64,000 nt of DNA, taken from contig NZ_QOIL01000020.1 in NCBI RefSeq assembly GCF_003323745.1, positions 121,053-185,052 of the forward strand, written 5' to 3'. Of the stretch, positions 50,527 to 58,523 are shown piece by piece (position 1 is the stretch's first letter; every line of letters begins with the position of its first letter). Source of the DNA: Sphaerisporangium album. Lineage in GTDB: Bacteria > Actinomycetota > Actinomycetes > Streptosporangiales > Streptosporangiaceae. A program made the translations under genes and the position numbers. The notes beneath the pieces were generated by a model. That model saw nothing but the letters and a program-made list of their open reading frames with translations, searched no databases and was not told the origin of the DNA.

Positions 50527-51459
50527 GTGTCGGTAACAGATAGGACCCCCATGATCGACCCGCAGCGCTCGACCCCGGAGAACCTGGTCGCCCGGGTGCG
50601 GGCCGTGCTCCCCTCCCTCACCCCGTCGGCGCAGATCATCGCCCGGCTCATCCTCGACGACCCGGCGACCGTCGCCCGCAGCACCATCACCGAGCTGAGC
50701 GCCGCGTCGGCGACCAGCGAGGCGACGATCGTGCGGACCGCGCGGGCCCTCGGCTTCTCCGGATACGCCCAGCTCCGGCTCGCGCTCGCCGCCGCCGCGG
50801 CCACCACCCGCCAGGGGCCGGACCGGCTCGTGCCCGGCGACCTCGCCCCGGACGACCCGCTGTCGGACGTGATCGCCAAGGTGACCCGCGCCGAGGCGCA
50901 GGCGCTGGAGGACACGGCCGCGCAACTCTCCCCCGAGCTGCTCGGCGAGGTCGTCGGGGCCATCACCACGGCCCGGCGGATCGACGTCTACGGGGTCGCC
51001 GCCTCCGGGCTGGTCGCCCAGGACATGGCGCAGAAGCTGCTGCGCATCGGCCTGTCGGCGCACGCGTTCACCGACGCGCACCTCGCGCTGACCAGCGCCG
51101 TCCTCCTGAGGCCCGGGGACGTCGCGGTCGGGGTGAGCACGACGGGCGAGACGCCCGACGTGGTGGAGCCGTTGCGGCGCGCGGGCAAGGCCGGGGCGGC
51201 CACCGTCGCGATCACCAACAACCCGCGGTCCTCGCTGGCCGAGGTCTGCGGGCACGTGCTGATCTCGGCGGGCCGGGAGACGGCCTTCCGCCCGGGCGCG
51301 CTGGCCAGCAGGATCAGCCAGCTGCTGATCGTCGACTACGTGTTCGTCGGGGTCGCGCAGCGGACGTCGGAGGTGTCCAACGAGGCCCTGCGCGCGACCC
51401 GCGACGCCCTGGACCACTTCGTGTCCGACTCGCGGCAGCGCGGGCGCAAAGCCTGGTGA
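50527..51459 (+). CDS. MurR/RpiR-family transcriptional regulator (HTH + SIS)
   Basis: 310 residues. An N-terminal HTH_6 domain (about 15-90; PSLTPSAQIIARLILDDP, TITELSAASATSEATIVR) is followed by a SIS sugar-phosphate-binding domain (about 135-270; IDVYGVAASGLVAQDMAQKL, DVAVGVSTTGETPDVVEPL). RpiR-type proteins sense phosphosugars such as MurNAc-6-P or GlcNAc-6-P. Located after nagZ and near the amino-sugar kinase and GHL10 genes, it probably controls amino-sugar recycling. GTG 50527 (or ATG 50551) is the start. Its 3' end is duplicated in tandem. Confidence 0.9.
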   Translation: MSVTDRTPMIDPQRSTPENLVARVRAVLPSLTPSAQIIARLILDDPATVARSTITELSAASATSEATIVRTARALGFSGYAQLRLALAAAAATTRQGPDRLVPGDLAPDDPLSDVIAKVTRAEAQALEDTAAQLSPELLGEVVGAITTARRIDVYGVAASGLVAQDMAQKLLRIGLSAHAFTDAHLALTSAVLLRPGDVAVGVSTTGETPDVVEPLRRAGKAGAATVAITNNPRSSLAEVCGHVLISAGRETAFRPGALASRISQLLIVDYVFVGVAQRTSEVSNEALRATRDALDHFVSDSRQRGRKAW

Positions 51460-51498
51460 AGCCCGTCGCGGCAGCGCGGGCGACAAGCCTGCCGAAGC
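51430..51498 (+). repeat. Imperfect 36-base tandem duplication over the regulator stop
   Basis: TCGCGGCAGCGCGGGCG starts at 51430 and again at 51466, each followed by a similar AAGCCTG..GAAGC stretch. The first copy encodes the regulator C-terminus (RQRGRKAW) and stop; the second lies beyond the stop. Period 36 keeps the reading frame. Confidence 0.7.
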
Positions 51499-51505
51499 AA
51501 GCCCC

Positions 51506-51937
51506 TCAGGACCTGGCCGGGCGGCGCAGACCGTCGTCCATGACCAGGCCGATGCCGATGCCGAGCAGCCACACGTCCTTGGCGAGTGCCTTGCCCTGCT
51601 GGCTCGGCCGCACACTGCCGGGCCGCGTCATGCCGGGCGTGCGCAAGTAGAGCCCGACCAGCCCGGCGGCGAACCCGGTCAGCGCCGCGCCCGCGACGAC
51701 GGAGGGCACCACCGGCAGCACCAGCGCGGCCCCGATCGCGATCTCGCTGAAAGACAGCACCCGCACCAACAGCACCGGGTCGACGCGGTCCAGGAACGGA
51801 TAGGCGCGGACCGCCATGCCGTGGATCGACTCCGCGGTCTCCTCGTCGGCGCCGGCCTTCGACAGCCCGGAGTCCAGGAAGTACGCGCCGACGGCGACCC
51901 TCGGCGGGATCTGGTGGGGACGTGCGAGAAACCGCAT
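51506..51937 (-). CDS. DoxX-like membrane protein
   Basis: 143 residues with four predicted helices (about 12-30, 57-77, 84-104, 117-137). VAVGAYFLDSGLSKA and the mid-protein LLVRVLSFSEIAIGAAL region match the DoxX/SURF4-like group. Roles vary (sulfur or redox chemistry) and none can be assigned. ATG 51937 is preceded by GGGAGGAACC; a longer frame upstream is unconserved. Convergent with the MurR/RpiR-type gene. Confidence 0.78.
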   Translation of the reverse strand: MRFLARPHQIPPRVAVGAYFLDSGLSKAGADEETAESIHGMAVRAYPFLDRVDPVLLVRVLSFSEIAIGAALVLPVVPSVVAGAALTGFAAGLVGLYLRTPGMTRPGSVRPSQQGKALAKDVWLLGIGIGLVMDDGLRRPARS

Positions 51938-52062
51938 GGTTCCTCCCGTTGCCTTCGCGTACGTTCCGTCACCGACCCCATACCCCACCGGTCCGTGGGC
52001 CTACCCGCCGGCCGTCCCGTCCCGTCGCTCACGGGCGGACGGGACGGGCGGCGTCCGGGCGG

Positions 52063-52230
52063 TCACCCGGCGTCGCGCGAGCGGAGGATCTTGGTCAGGG
52101 CCATGACGGCGAGCGCGACCACGCCGATGATCAGGGCCCACTTGACGAGCCCGGCGATGAGGCCGAGCACGCTACCGAGGAGGAAGAAGCCGACGATCAC
52201 GGCGGCGGCGATAAGAAGAATGCGTCCCAT
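52063..52230 (-). CDS. 55-residue membrane protein
   Basis: The product starts MGRILLIAAAVIVGFFLLGS, continues with a second hydrophobic stretch (LIAGLVKWALIIGVVALAVM) and ends in KILRSRDAG, a small two-helix hairpin with a basic tail. No family is recognised, but this compact layout recurs in actinomycete small membrane proteins. TAGCGT at 52243-52238 lies seven bases before the ATG and there is no Shine-Dalgarno sequence, so the transcript is probably leaderless. Strong codon bias for the genome supports it being real. Confidence 0.65.
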   Translation of the reverse strand: MGRILLIAAAVIVGFFLLGSVLGLIAGLVKWALIIGVVALAVMALTKILRSRDAG

Positions 52231-52389
52231 GGCATTCACGCTAGGCCGCCGAGACCCCCGGCGATATGGTCGCGGGCGCCGTTCAGGGAGAAGTCAGGGT
52301 CGCCCCTGAGGGCCCGTTCGGGGCGCGGACTCGCAGGCGCCCCGAACCCGCCGAGCGGAGCCAGGCCGTAGGGGGACTTCTGTGCGCGT

Positions 52390-53103
52390 CTAGAGGACCG
52401 CGCAGCCGATCCGCACCGGAACCCTGGCCGACCAGCGGCCGGACACCACGTCGTACGCCTGGGCGTACCCGTTGGCGGGGCGCCCGGGGGCCGAGCAGTC
52501 GAAGACGCCGGTCTTCTTGCCGAAGCTGCCGCCCGCGAACCCGCCGTGCGCGGAGGCGCCGACGGTCCCGGTCCAGAACGTGCGCCCGGTGTTGTAGCGC
52601 AGGTAGAGCCTGACCTGGCCGAAGTTGTAGTGGTCGCCGCTCAGCTTGAGCCGCGGGATGTCGTCCACCGAGGTCGTGGTCGAGGTGCCGTCGCCGTTGT
52701 CGCGCGGCGGGACGGTGTACCGGTTGATCCACAGGCGGGCGGAGACCTTGCGGTCGGCGGCGGCGGCGTTGTCGGCGCGGGTCTGCGAGCGGACGCCGGG
52801 GGTCACGCAGACGTCGTCGCCGCTGAACGCCTCGCGCCACACGTAGCCGTTGACGCAGGTGTGCGGGCCGAACGCGCCTGAGGTCCACCGGCCCGCGGCG
52901 GCGGCGTTGTCGTCGCGGGCCTGCGTGCGGTTGCCGGAGGTGACGCAGACGTGGTCGGAGGGCCGGGCCTCGCGCCAGACGTAGCCCTGGCGGCAGGTGT
53001 CGGGGCCGAAGTCGCCGGTGGCGGCGGAGGCGGAGGTCGCGGGGACGGTGACGGCCAGACCGGCGATCGCGGTGGCGGCGAGACCGAGCAGGGTGCGCTT
53101 CAT
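52390..53103 (-). CDS. Secreted protein with two YVWREA-type Cys repeats
   Basis: 237 residues. Signal peptide 1-27 (LLGLAATAIAGLAVTVPATS, ASA). Then two tandem copies of a 42-residue unit, GPxTCxxGYVWREAxxxDxV followed by CVTxxxRxQxRxDNAAAA, each with a Cys pair that probably forms a disulfide. The last 110 residues are a beta-rich domain of unknown type with a further Cys pair (FDCSAPG and RIGCAVL). The repeat unit is common at the ends of secreted actinobacterial proteins, from memory, but has no assigned role; binding is likely. ATG 53103 follows AGGAGAAG. Confidence 0.8.
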   Translation of the reverse strand: MKRTLLGLAATAIAGLAVTVPATSASAATGDFGPDTCRQGYVWREARPSDHVCVTSGNRTQARDDNAAAAGRWTSGAFGPHTCVNGYVWREAFSGDDVCVTPGVRSQTRADNAAAADRKVSARLWINRYTVPPRDNGDGTSTTTSVDDIPRLKLSGDHYNFGQVRLYLRYNTGRTFWTGTVGASAHGGFAGGSFGKKTGVFDCSAPGRPANGYAQAYDVVSGRWSARVPVRIGCAVL

Positions 53104-53272
53104 CTTTCTTCTCCTGAGGGTGAGTGCTTCCCGGTCCGGTTGATGCCGCCGGGGCCTTGCACGCTCAGTTAAAGGGGGGCCGCCTGCACGCCCATTGACA
53201 TCCGCTTGACCTCGCCGCCGCAAGGCGCCTGCAAGTCGTTCAAGGCGCCTCGCGGGGGGCGTCGGCCGGTCC

Positions 53273-56200
53273 TCAGCCTGTCACTGTGATCTTGTCGACG
53301 TTGGGGCCTCCGTTGGATTGCGTCGCGGTCGCGCGGATCTTGTTGACCCCGGCCGCCAGGGTGAGCGTGAGGGTCCTGGTCGTCCAGGTGTCCCAGTTCG
53401 CGGTCGGGGTGAAGACCACTCCCGGCGCGGCCACGGTGCCGTTCACCGCGAGGTCCATCGGGCGGTCGGAGCTGGTGCCGTTGGCGTAGCGGACGGCCAC
53501 GGTCACGGGTCCGGCCGAAGCGGCGTCGACCGTCCACTCGATGTACCCGCCGGTCGTGTTGACGTAGTCGACGAAACCGGTCCCGGTGTACCCGGTGTGG
53601 TTGGTGAACACCCCGGCCTGGGACAGCGTGGCGTCCTCGGCCTGGTACTCCGTGACCGTCCCCCCAGGGGTGGTGGTGGCCGTCACGGGCGCCGAGGCGG
53701 CGGAGACGTTGCCCGCCGCGTCCCTGGCCCTGACCGTGAAGGTGTGGGAGGTGCCGGGCGCCAGGCCGCCCACGGTGGCCGACGTCCCGCTCACCGAGGC
53801 CACCACCGCCGCCCCCTCGTACACGTCGTACCCGGTGACCCCCACGTCGTCCGTCGAGGCGTCCCACGCCAGCGACACACCGGAGGAGGTGACGCCCGTG
53901 GAACGCGGGTTGCCCGGGGCCGACGGCGGCGTCGTGTCGGGGCCTCCCCCGCCTCCGGCGGGCACGGTCTGCGTCGCGACGTTCCACCCGGAGACCCGCA
54001 CGCTCGGCGCGGAGCCGTTCAGGTCGGAGGTGCGGTAGGTCGCCGTGAGGGTCCTGGACTCACCCGGCCAGAGGCTGATCGCGTTGTCCGTCCACCGCGC
54101 CGGCAGCACCGGCCTGCCCGTCGCGTCCACCACGTGGGCGTCCAGGTAGAAGGCGGGGATCTTCCCCGTGCCGGTGTTCCTGATCGTCACGCTGGTCGTC
54201 GTGGTGCCGCCGGAGGCCGAGGAGGACGCGGAGGCGCTCACCGGCGACCGCGCCATGCCCGCCAGGCCCTTGTGGTCGGCGTAGGAGGTGGTCGGGGTGT
54301 AGTACCAGTCGGTGGCCCCCCAGTTGATCACGTCGTCCTTGGTGGACAGCCAGTAGACGTTCCTGTCGATCTCACCGGAGCCGTCGCTCAGCGTGAGCCG
54401 CACCAGATGGCTGGTGGACAGGCCGCTGATCGACGGGACCGTGACGGCCTTGACCTTGCCGCCGTCGCCGGGCGCTGTGACCGTCGCGGTGTTGGTGTAC
54501 TTGTTCGTGCCGTCCAGGTTGAAGACGTCCGTCCGCACGGTCAGGCCGGGGGCCGCCGCGTGGTTCTGGTTCACCACCACGACGCTCTTGTCGTCGTAGG
54601 AGTACATGACGTGCAGCGGCTTGTTCGCCTCACGGGCGCCGTGGTAGGAGCCGCCCTGGTCGAGGTAGGTGTCGAAGAGCTGCCAGTGCAGGGAGCTCCA
54701 CCCGCTGTTCAGCATCCAGTAGATGACGCCGGTCGAGGGGTTGGAGGAGTCGGTGAAGTTGCGCCGGTACGCCTCGTACTGCGCGCGGACGTTCTCGTAC
54801 TGCTGGAGCTGTGCCTTGCGGACGTAGTCGTCCAGGCTGGTGGCGGTGCCGTACCTGCCGATCATCGCGTTGTTGAACAGCTTGAGGTTGTTGAACGTGC
54901 TGGACGGCGACCGGTGGTACTGGGTGGCCGTCGGGCTCTGCCACAGCGTGGTCAGCTCGCTCGCCGACATCATCCGCTTCAGCGAGTCACCGGTGGGGAC
55001 GTCCGGCCCGGCGCTGGTCTCGGAGTTGAAGCCGAACGCGCCGCCCTCCTGCTTGGCGAACCAGTAGTTCGGCGGCACCCAGTCGTACGGGCCGCTCATC
55101 TTCATGCCGGACCTGCCGAGCGTGGGCGAGGACTTGTCGGACGCCGCCGCGATGACGGGGGTCTTCCAGTCCGCGGCGTTCAGCGCGTCCAGGTAGCCCG
55201 TCTCCTGCTGGGCGTTCGGGGCGAAGTCGCTGCCGATCAGGAAGGTGAAGACGCTCGGGTGGTCGCGCAGGCGCACGGCCTCGGCCGTCATCGAGGCCTT
55301 GGCGATCGGGAAGTCCGCGGCGGTCCAGGTGTCGCCCGGCTCGCCGCCGTTGGTCTGGCCCTCCCACTTGTCGCAGCACTCCCAGCGGGCCATGACCAGG
55401 ATGCCCATCTCGTCGGTCATGTCGAAGAGCTGGTCGACCTCCAGGTGGCCTTCGAGGCGGATCGTGTTCAGGCCGAGGTCGCGGACGTACCCGAGCTTGT
55501 CCCGGGCGTACGTCGGATCCCAGCGCATGAAGATGTCCGACGACCACCCGCCGCCGCGGATCAGCAGAGGCCGGCCGTTGATCTTGTACAGCCGGTGCCC
55601 GCTGCCGTCGAGCGCAGAGGTGACGGTCCGGATCCCGAAGCGGGTGTGGGCCGTGTCGCTCGCGGCGCCGGCGACGGCCGCAGTGAGGTCGAGGTCGTGG
55701 AGTGGCTGCCCGCCCATGCCGTACGGCCACCACACCTGCGGGTTCGTGACGGACTGGGTGAACGTCAGCGTCTTGGTCTGCCCGGCCGCGAGGTCGACGT
55801 CCTGGCTGATCGCGGACGAGCCGACGGTCCCGGAGACGGTCGCGTGCACGGCGGCGCCGGAGTCGTTGCGGGCGTCCACCTTGACCGTCAGGTCGGCGCG
55901 GTCCAGCGCCGAGGTGAGGGTGGTCAGGACGTGGGCGTCGCGCAGGGCCACCGCGCCGCTGCGGCGGACGAAGATGTCGCGGAAGAGGCCCATGTTGTTG
56001 TCGGGGGGCAACTGCACCCAGTCGATCCAGCCGATCGTCAGGTGCTTGTTCGGACTGTTCGGGTTCACCTTGAAGGCGACCGAGTTGACCCCGGAGCGCA
56101 CCAGCGCGGTGACGTCGAGCTCGTGACGGGGGTAGGCGCCGGCGATCTGCGCGCTGGTGGCGACCTGCGTGCCGTTCACCCACACGTCGGCGCTGGAGAC

Positions 56201-56719
56201 GACGCCGGTGACGTCCAGGAAGGTCTTCAGCCCGGTCTCGGCGCCGAGGGTGAAGTCGGAGCGGTACCACCAGGGGACCGTGAAGTCGGCGGCCGGGATG
56301 TTCTTCATGTTGGTGGAGTAGAAGGGGTCCGCGTACTTGCCGTTCTGCAGCAGACCGGCGAGGACGGTCGAGCGCGGGCCCACCGCCAACCATCCGGACG
56401 CCGCGTAGCCGGGGGTGGAGATCGCGGCGGGCGAGTCGGTGACCTTGGACGACGACTGGATCTTGTACCCGCTGAGGGCGGTCGGGGCCGCGGCCGCCGT
56501 GACGGCCGGGGCCGTGCTGGTCCGGATCGCTTGGACCGCGTGGACCCTGTGGGCGGTCTGGGCGGTCTGGGCGGTCTGGGCGGTCTGGGCGGTCCGGCTC
56601 GGCGGGCCCGTCCGGCCGGATGCCGCCATCGCGGGCACTCCTCCCGTGGCCGTGACCGCCAGCGCGAACGCGGCGATCAGCCGCGTCCTCGCCCAGCTTG
56701 CCCTGTTTGATCTGACCAT
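53273..56719 (-). CDS. Secreted GH2 exo-beta-D-glucosaminidase (CsxA-like) with FN3 and CBM35
   Basis: 1148 residues. After a signal peptide (about 1-32) comes a Gln/Thr/Ala repeat (TAQ units, 42-57) from a 9-base DNA repeat, then the GH2 sugar-binding, immunoglobulin-like and barrel domains. The general acid position is Asp498 in LIGSDFAPN and the nucleophile Glu567 in GFNSETSAGP. Using Asp instead of Glu in the acid/base role is the mark of the exo-glucosaminidase subgroup, whose model is Amycolatopsis CsxA. A fibronectin type III domain (about 925-1010) and a CBM35-like domain (about 1015-1148) follow. It removes GlcN from chitosan non-reducing ends. The gene has its own promoter overlapped by an operator-like repeat. 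Confidence 0.93.
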   Translation of the reverse strand: MVRSNRASWARTRLIAAFALAVTATGGVPAMAASGRTGPPSRTAQTAQTAQTAQTAHRVHAVQAIRTSTAPAVTAAAAPTALSGYKIQSSSKVTDSPAAISTPGYAASGWLAVGPRSTVLAGLLQNGKYADPFYSTNMKNIPAADFTVPWWYRSDFTLGAETGLKTFLDVTGVVSSADVWVNGTQVATSAQIAGAYPRHELDVTALVRSGVNSVAFKVNPNSPNKHLTIGWIDWVQLPPDNNMGLFRDIFVRRSGAVALRDAHVLTTLTSALDRADLTVKVDARNDSGAAVHATVSGTVGSSAISQDVDLAAGQTKTLTFTQSVTNPQVWWPYGMGGQPLHDLDLTAAVAGAASDTAHTRFGIRTVTSALDGSGHRLYKINGRPLLIRGGGWSSDIFMRWDPTYARDKLGYVRDLGLNTIRLEGHLEVDQLFDMTDEMGILVMARWECCDKWEGQTNGGEPGDTWTAADFPIAKASMTAEAVRLRDHPSVFTFLIGSDFAPNAQQETGYLDALNAADWKTPVIAAASDKSSPTLGRSGMKMSGPYDWVPPNYWFAKQEGGAFGFNSETSAGPDVPTGDSLKRMMSASELTTLWQSPTATQYHRSPSSTFNNLKLFNNAMIGRYGTATSLDDYVRKAQLQQYENVRAQYEAYRRNFTDSSNPSTGVIYWMLNSGWSSLHWQLFDTYLDQGGSYHGAREANKPLHVMYSYDDKSVVVVNQNHAAAPGLTVRTDVFNLDGTNKYTNTATVTAPGDGGKVKAVTVPSISGLSTSHLVRLTLSDGSGEIDRNVYWLSTKDDVINWGATDWYYTPTTSYADHKGLAGMARSPVSASASSSASGGTTTTSVTIRNTGTGKIPAFYLDAHVVDATGRPVLPARWTDNAISLWPGESRTLTATYRTSDLNGSAPSVRVSGWNVATQTVPAGGGGGPDTTPPSAPGNPRSTGVTSSGVSLAWDASTDDVGVTGYDVYEGAAVVASVSGTSATVGGLAPGTSHTFTVRARDAAGNVSAASAPVTATTTPGGTVTEYQAEDATLSQAGVFTNHTGYTGTGFVDYVNTTGGYIEWTVDAASAGPVTVAVRYANGTSSDRPMDLAVNGTVAAPGVVFTPTANWDTWTTRTLTLTLAAGVNKIRATATQSNGGPNVDKITVTG
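56552..56596. repeat. Five 9-base tandem repeats in the GH2 gene
   Basis: GGCGGTCTG occurs four times in a row (56552-56587) with a fifth, one-base-different copy (56588-56596). On the coding strand it encodes Ala-Gln-Thr repeats between the signal peptide and the first folded domain, a place where length changes are harmless. Confidence 0.9.
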
Positions 56720-56739
56720 AGGTCAACTCCGGGGGGTGT

Positions 56740-56798
56740 TAGTTAAGGAGGCTTCCTAACTATCCTCGGATTTTGACCCTCACATCCAGGTGAGTCAA
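56740..56798 (-). promoter_or_regulatory. Promoter and overlapping operator of the GH2 gene
   Basis: On the minus strand TTGACT (56798-56793) and CAAAAT (56775-56770) stand 17 bases apart. Just after the -10 is a 23-base near-palindrome (56740-56762) with outer arms TAGTTA/TAACTA and 9 of 11 pairs matched. It would cover the transcription start, so a repressor site is likely. The GH20 gene has a similarly placed A/T-rich inverted repeat. Confidence 0.6.
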
Positions 56799-56878
56799 GG
56801 CTCCGGCCGGTTACCGGAAACGCACACTCCCCACGCCCGCGCGGTATCCCTCGTCCTCCCGCGCACGGACGAGCGGGT

Positions 56879-56948
56879 GCGGACGCGGACGCGGACGGAC
56901 GCGGGCGCGGACGGACGCGGGCGCGGGCGGACGCGGGCGGACGGGCGG
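56879..56948. repeat. GC-rich GGACGC/GGGCGC-type simple repeat
   Basis: About 70 bases composed almost entirely of GCGGAC, GCGGGC and GACGC steps, between the GH2 promoter and the stop of the next gene. No open frame or structured element is evident; strand slippage is the likely origin. Confidence 0.7.
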
Positions 56949-56979
56949 TTCAGAAGGCGCGAGCCCAGAGAGGGATGGC

Positions 56980-58041
56980 TCAGACGGGGACGGCGAAGAG
57001 GGCTCTGCGGCCCTTGTACTCGGTGACGCTCCAGAGCTGGTTCTTCTCCGACCAGCAGGTGAGATCCTCCGGCCCGATCGGGAACTTCCTGACCTGGGCG
57101 GTCTGCCCGTCCGGCACGACCAGCAGCGAGCCGTTCGCCGTGGACGACGCCGCCTGGCTGAGGTACCACTTCCCCTTGTACGACAGCGCGCCCTGGATCT
57201 TCGCCGCCGGAAGCGCGAAGGCGTCCGCGGCCGCCGCCGTCCCGTCCGCGCCGGCGACCGGCGTACCGTCCGCCGCGAGCGGCCAGCGCGCCACCCTGCC
57301 CACCAGGCCGGGGTCCTCGGCGGGGTCGACGTACTCGCCGGAGACGAGGGTGTGCGGGGTCGTGCCGCGGTCGACGGCGGCGAACGAGAACCGGGCCTTC
57401 GCGGTGGCCGCCCACGCGTCCACCTGCGGCATCACGTACCGGTACCCGAACGCGTGGTACCTGCCGTTCCGCTTGCCGATCTTGTCGTCGTCGCCGTTCA
57501 CCTCGAAGACGCGCCGGGTGTCGAAGACGCGCAGCCCGCGCGAGGTGTCGGCCACGTAGATCAGGTCGCCATACCACGCCACGCCGCCCGCGTGGATGTC
57601 GATCGCGACGTACGAGCCGTCCACCTTCGGCTCGACCAGCAGGACGTGCCGGTACTTGCGGGTCACCGTGCTCAGGAACGACAGGCGCACCCCGCGCTCG
57701 GTGGAGGCGCCCTCCGGCTTCCAGTACCAGCTGACCACGAACGCCTGGACGTCCTTGCGGCCCGCCTCGGACGACGAGGCGACGCCCTGCGGATACCAGT
57801 CGGTGGTCTGGTCGTCGCCCTCCTCGAAGCAGTACCAGTCCACGGGCCTGGGGTTCATGGATCCGAACGCGGACGTGCTCCCCTTGCGCACGGCCGTCCG
57901 GTTGGCGTCGGCGAGAACGGTCCTCAGGTCGCGGGCGGGCAGGGCCTTGGCGAGCGCCTCTACGGCCTTCGGGAGGTCGCGGGTGTTCCTGCGGAGCCGG
58001 AACGGTGCCGGATCCGTGGCGGTCATGCGGCTCGCGGTCAT
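56980..58041 (-). CDS. Uncharacterised beta-propeller-like protein
   Basis: 353 residues. Recognisable segments are DDQTTDWYPQGVASSSEAGR, VQAFVVSWYW, YRHVLLVEPKVDGSYVAIDI, HAGGVAWYGDLIYVADTSRG and LRVFDTRRVFEV. These resemble actinobacterial secreted proteins with a propeller-like fold, but no signal peptide is seen if translation starts at 58041, which has GGGAG upstream. An upstream extension of 47 residues carries no signal either. No catalytic motif is evident. It lies 260 bases downstream of the GH2 start on the same strand... that is, transcribed before GH2's promoter region, and is probably monocistronic. Confidence 0.7.
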   Translation of the reverse strand: MTASRMTATDPAPFRLRRNTRDLPKAVEALAKALPARDLRTVLADANRTAVRKGSTSAFGSMNPRPVDWYCFEEGDDQTTDWYPQGVASSSEAGRKDVQAFVVSWYWKPEGASTERGVRLSFLSTVTRKYRHVLLVEPKVDGSYVAIDIHAGGVAWYGDLIYVADTSRGLRVFDTRRVFEVNGDDDKIGKRNGRYHAFGYRYVMPQVDAWAATAKARFSFAAVDRGTTPHTLVSGEYVDPAEDPGLVGRVARWPLAADGTPVAGADGTAAAADAFALPAAKIQGALSYKGKWYLSQAASSTANGSLLVVPDGQTAQVRKFPIGPEDLTCWSEKNQLWSVTEYKGRRALFAVPV

Positions 58042-58523
58042 GCGGCGCTCCCGTCGCGCGTCAGGAGCGAGGACGCGTGCCGCCGTGGCGCCTGCCCGCG
58101 CCTTCCCCGCTCGGCCGGTGATCGATCTCGACAGTCTGCCGCAGAAGCGGAATATCCGCACACGTAATGACCAATCCGGCACTGATGGTCACCGCCGCCT
58201 CTCGGGGACCCGCACTCCGGACCGGCGACCACGTCCGTGGGGTGTACGCCGCCGGATCACAACGATTCGCGACGTCGCGCCGACCGGACGAGACACGACG
58301 TGCGTGGCGGGCGCCCCCCGCCCGCCGCACGGGCGCCCGCTCCGGCATGCCGAGCAGGCGCCCCCTCCATGAACGGCGAGCGATCCGCCAGACGGCTCAA
58401 CGTGCCACGTACCGGACGCTCACGAGTTGGCACGTGGAAGGAACCCGCCCGCGCCGGTCACTCCCCCCGCGTCCACTCCCCGTTTCCCGCCTTGGGCGGG
58501 ACGCCCATGAGGCGGTGGCGTCA
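58042..58523. other. Intergenic stretch with a 7-bp hairpin
   Basis: 480 bases without a supported gene between the ATPase stop and the propeller-like protein start, both on the minus strand. TCCCGCC/GGCGGGA (58485-58491 with 58495-58501) forms a hairpin about 25 bases past the ATPase stop and may terminate that operon. The remainder presumably holds the promoter of the propeller-like gene. Confidence 0.45.

Noticed and set aside
56879..56948. Regulatory array or binding-site cluster in the GC-rich repeat
   Set aside because: Irregular steps of two or three hexamers without conserved spacing; simple slippage explains it.
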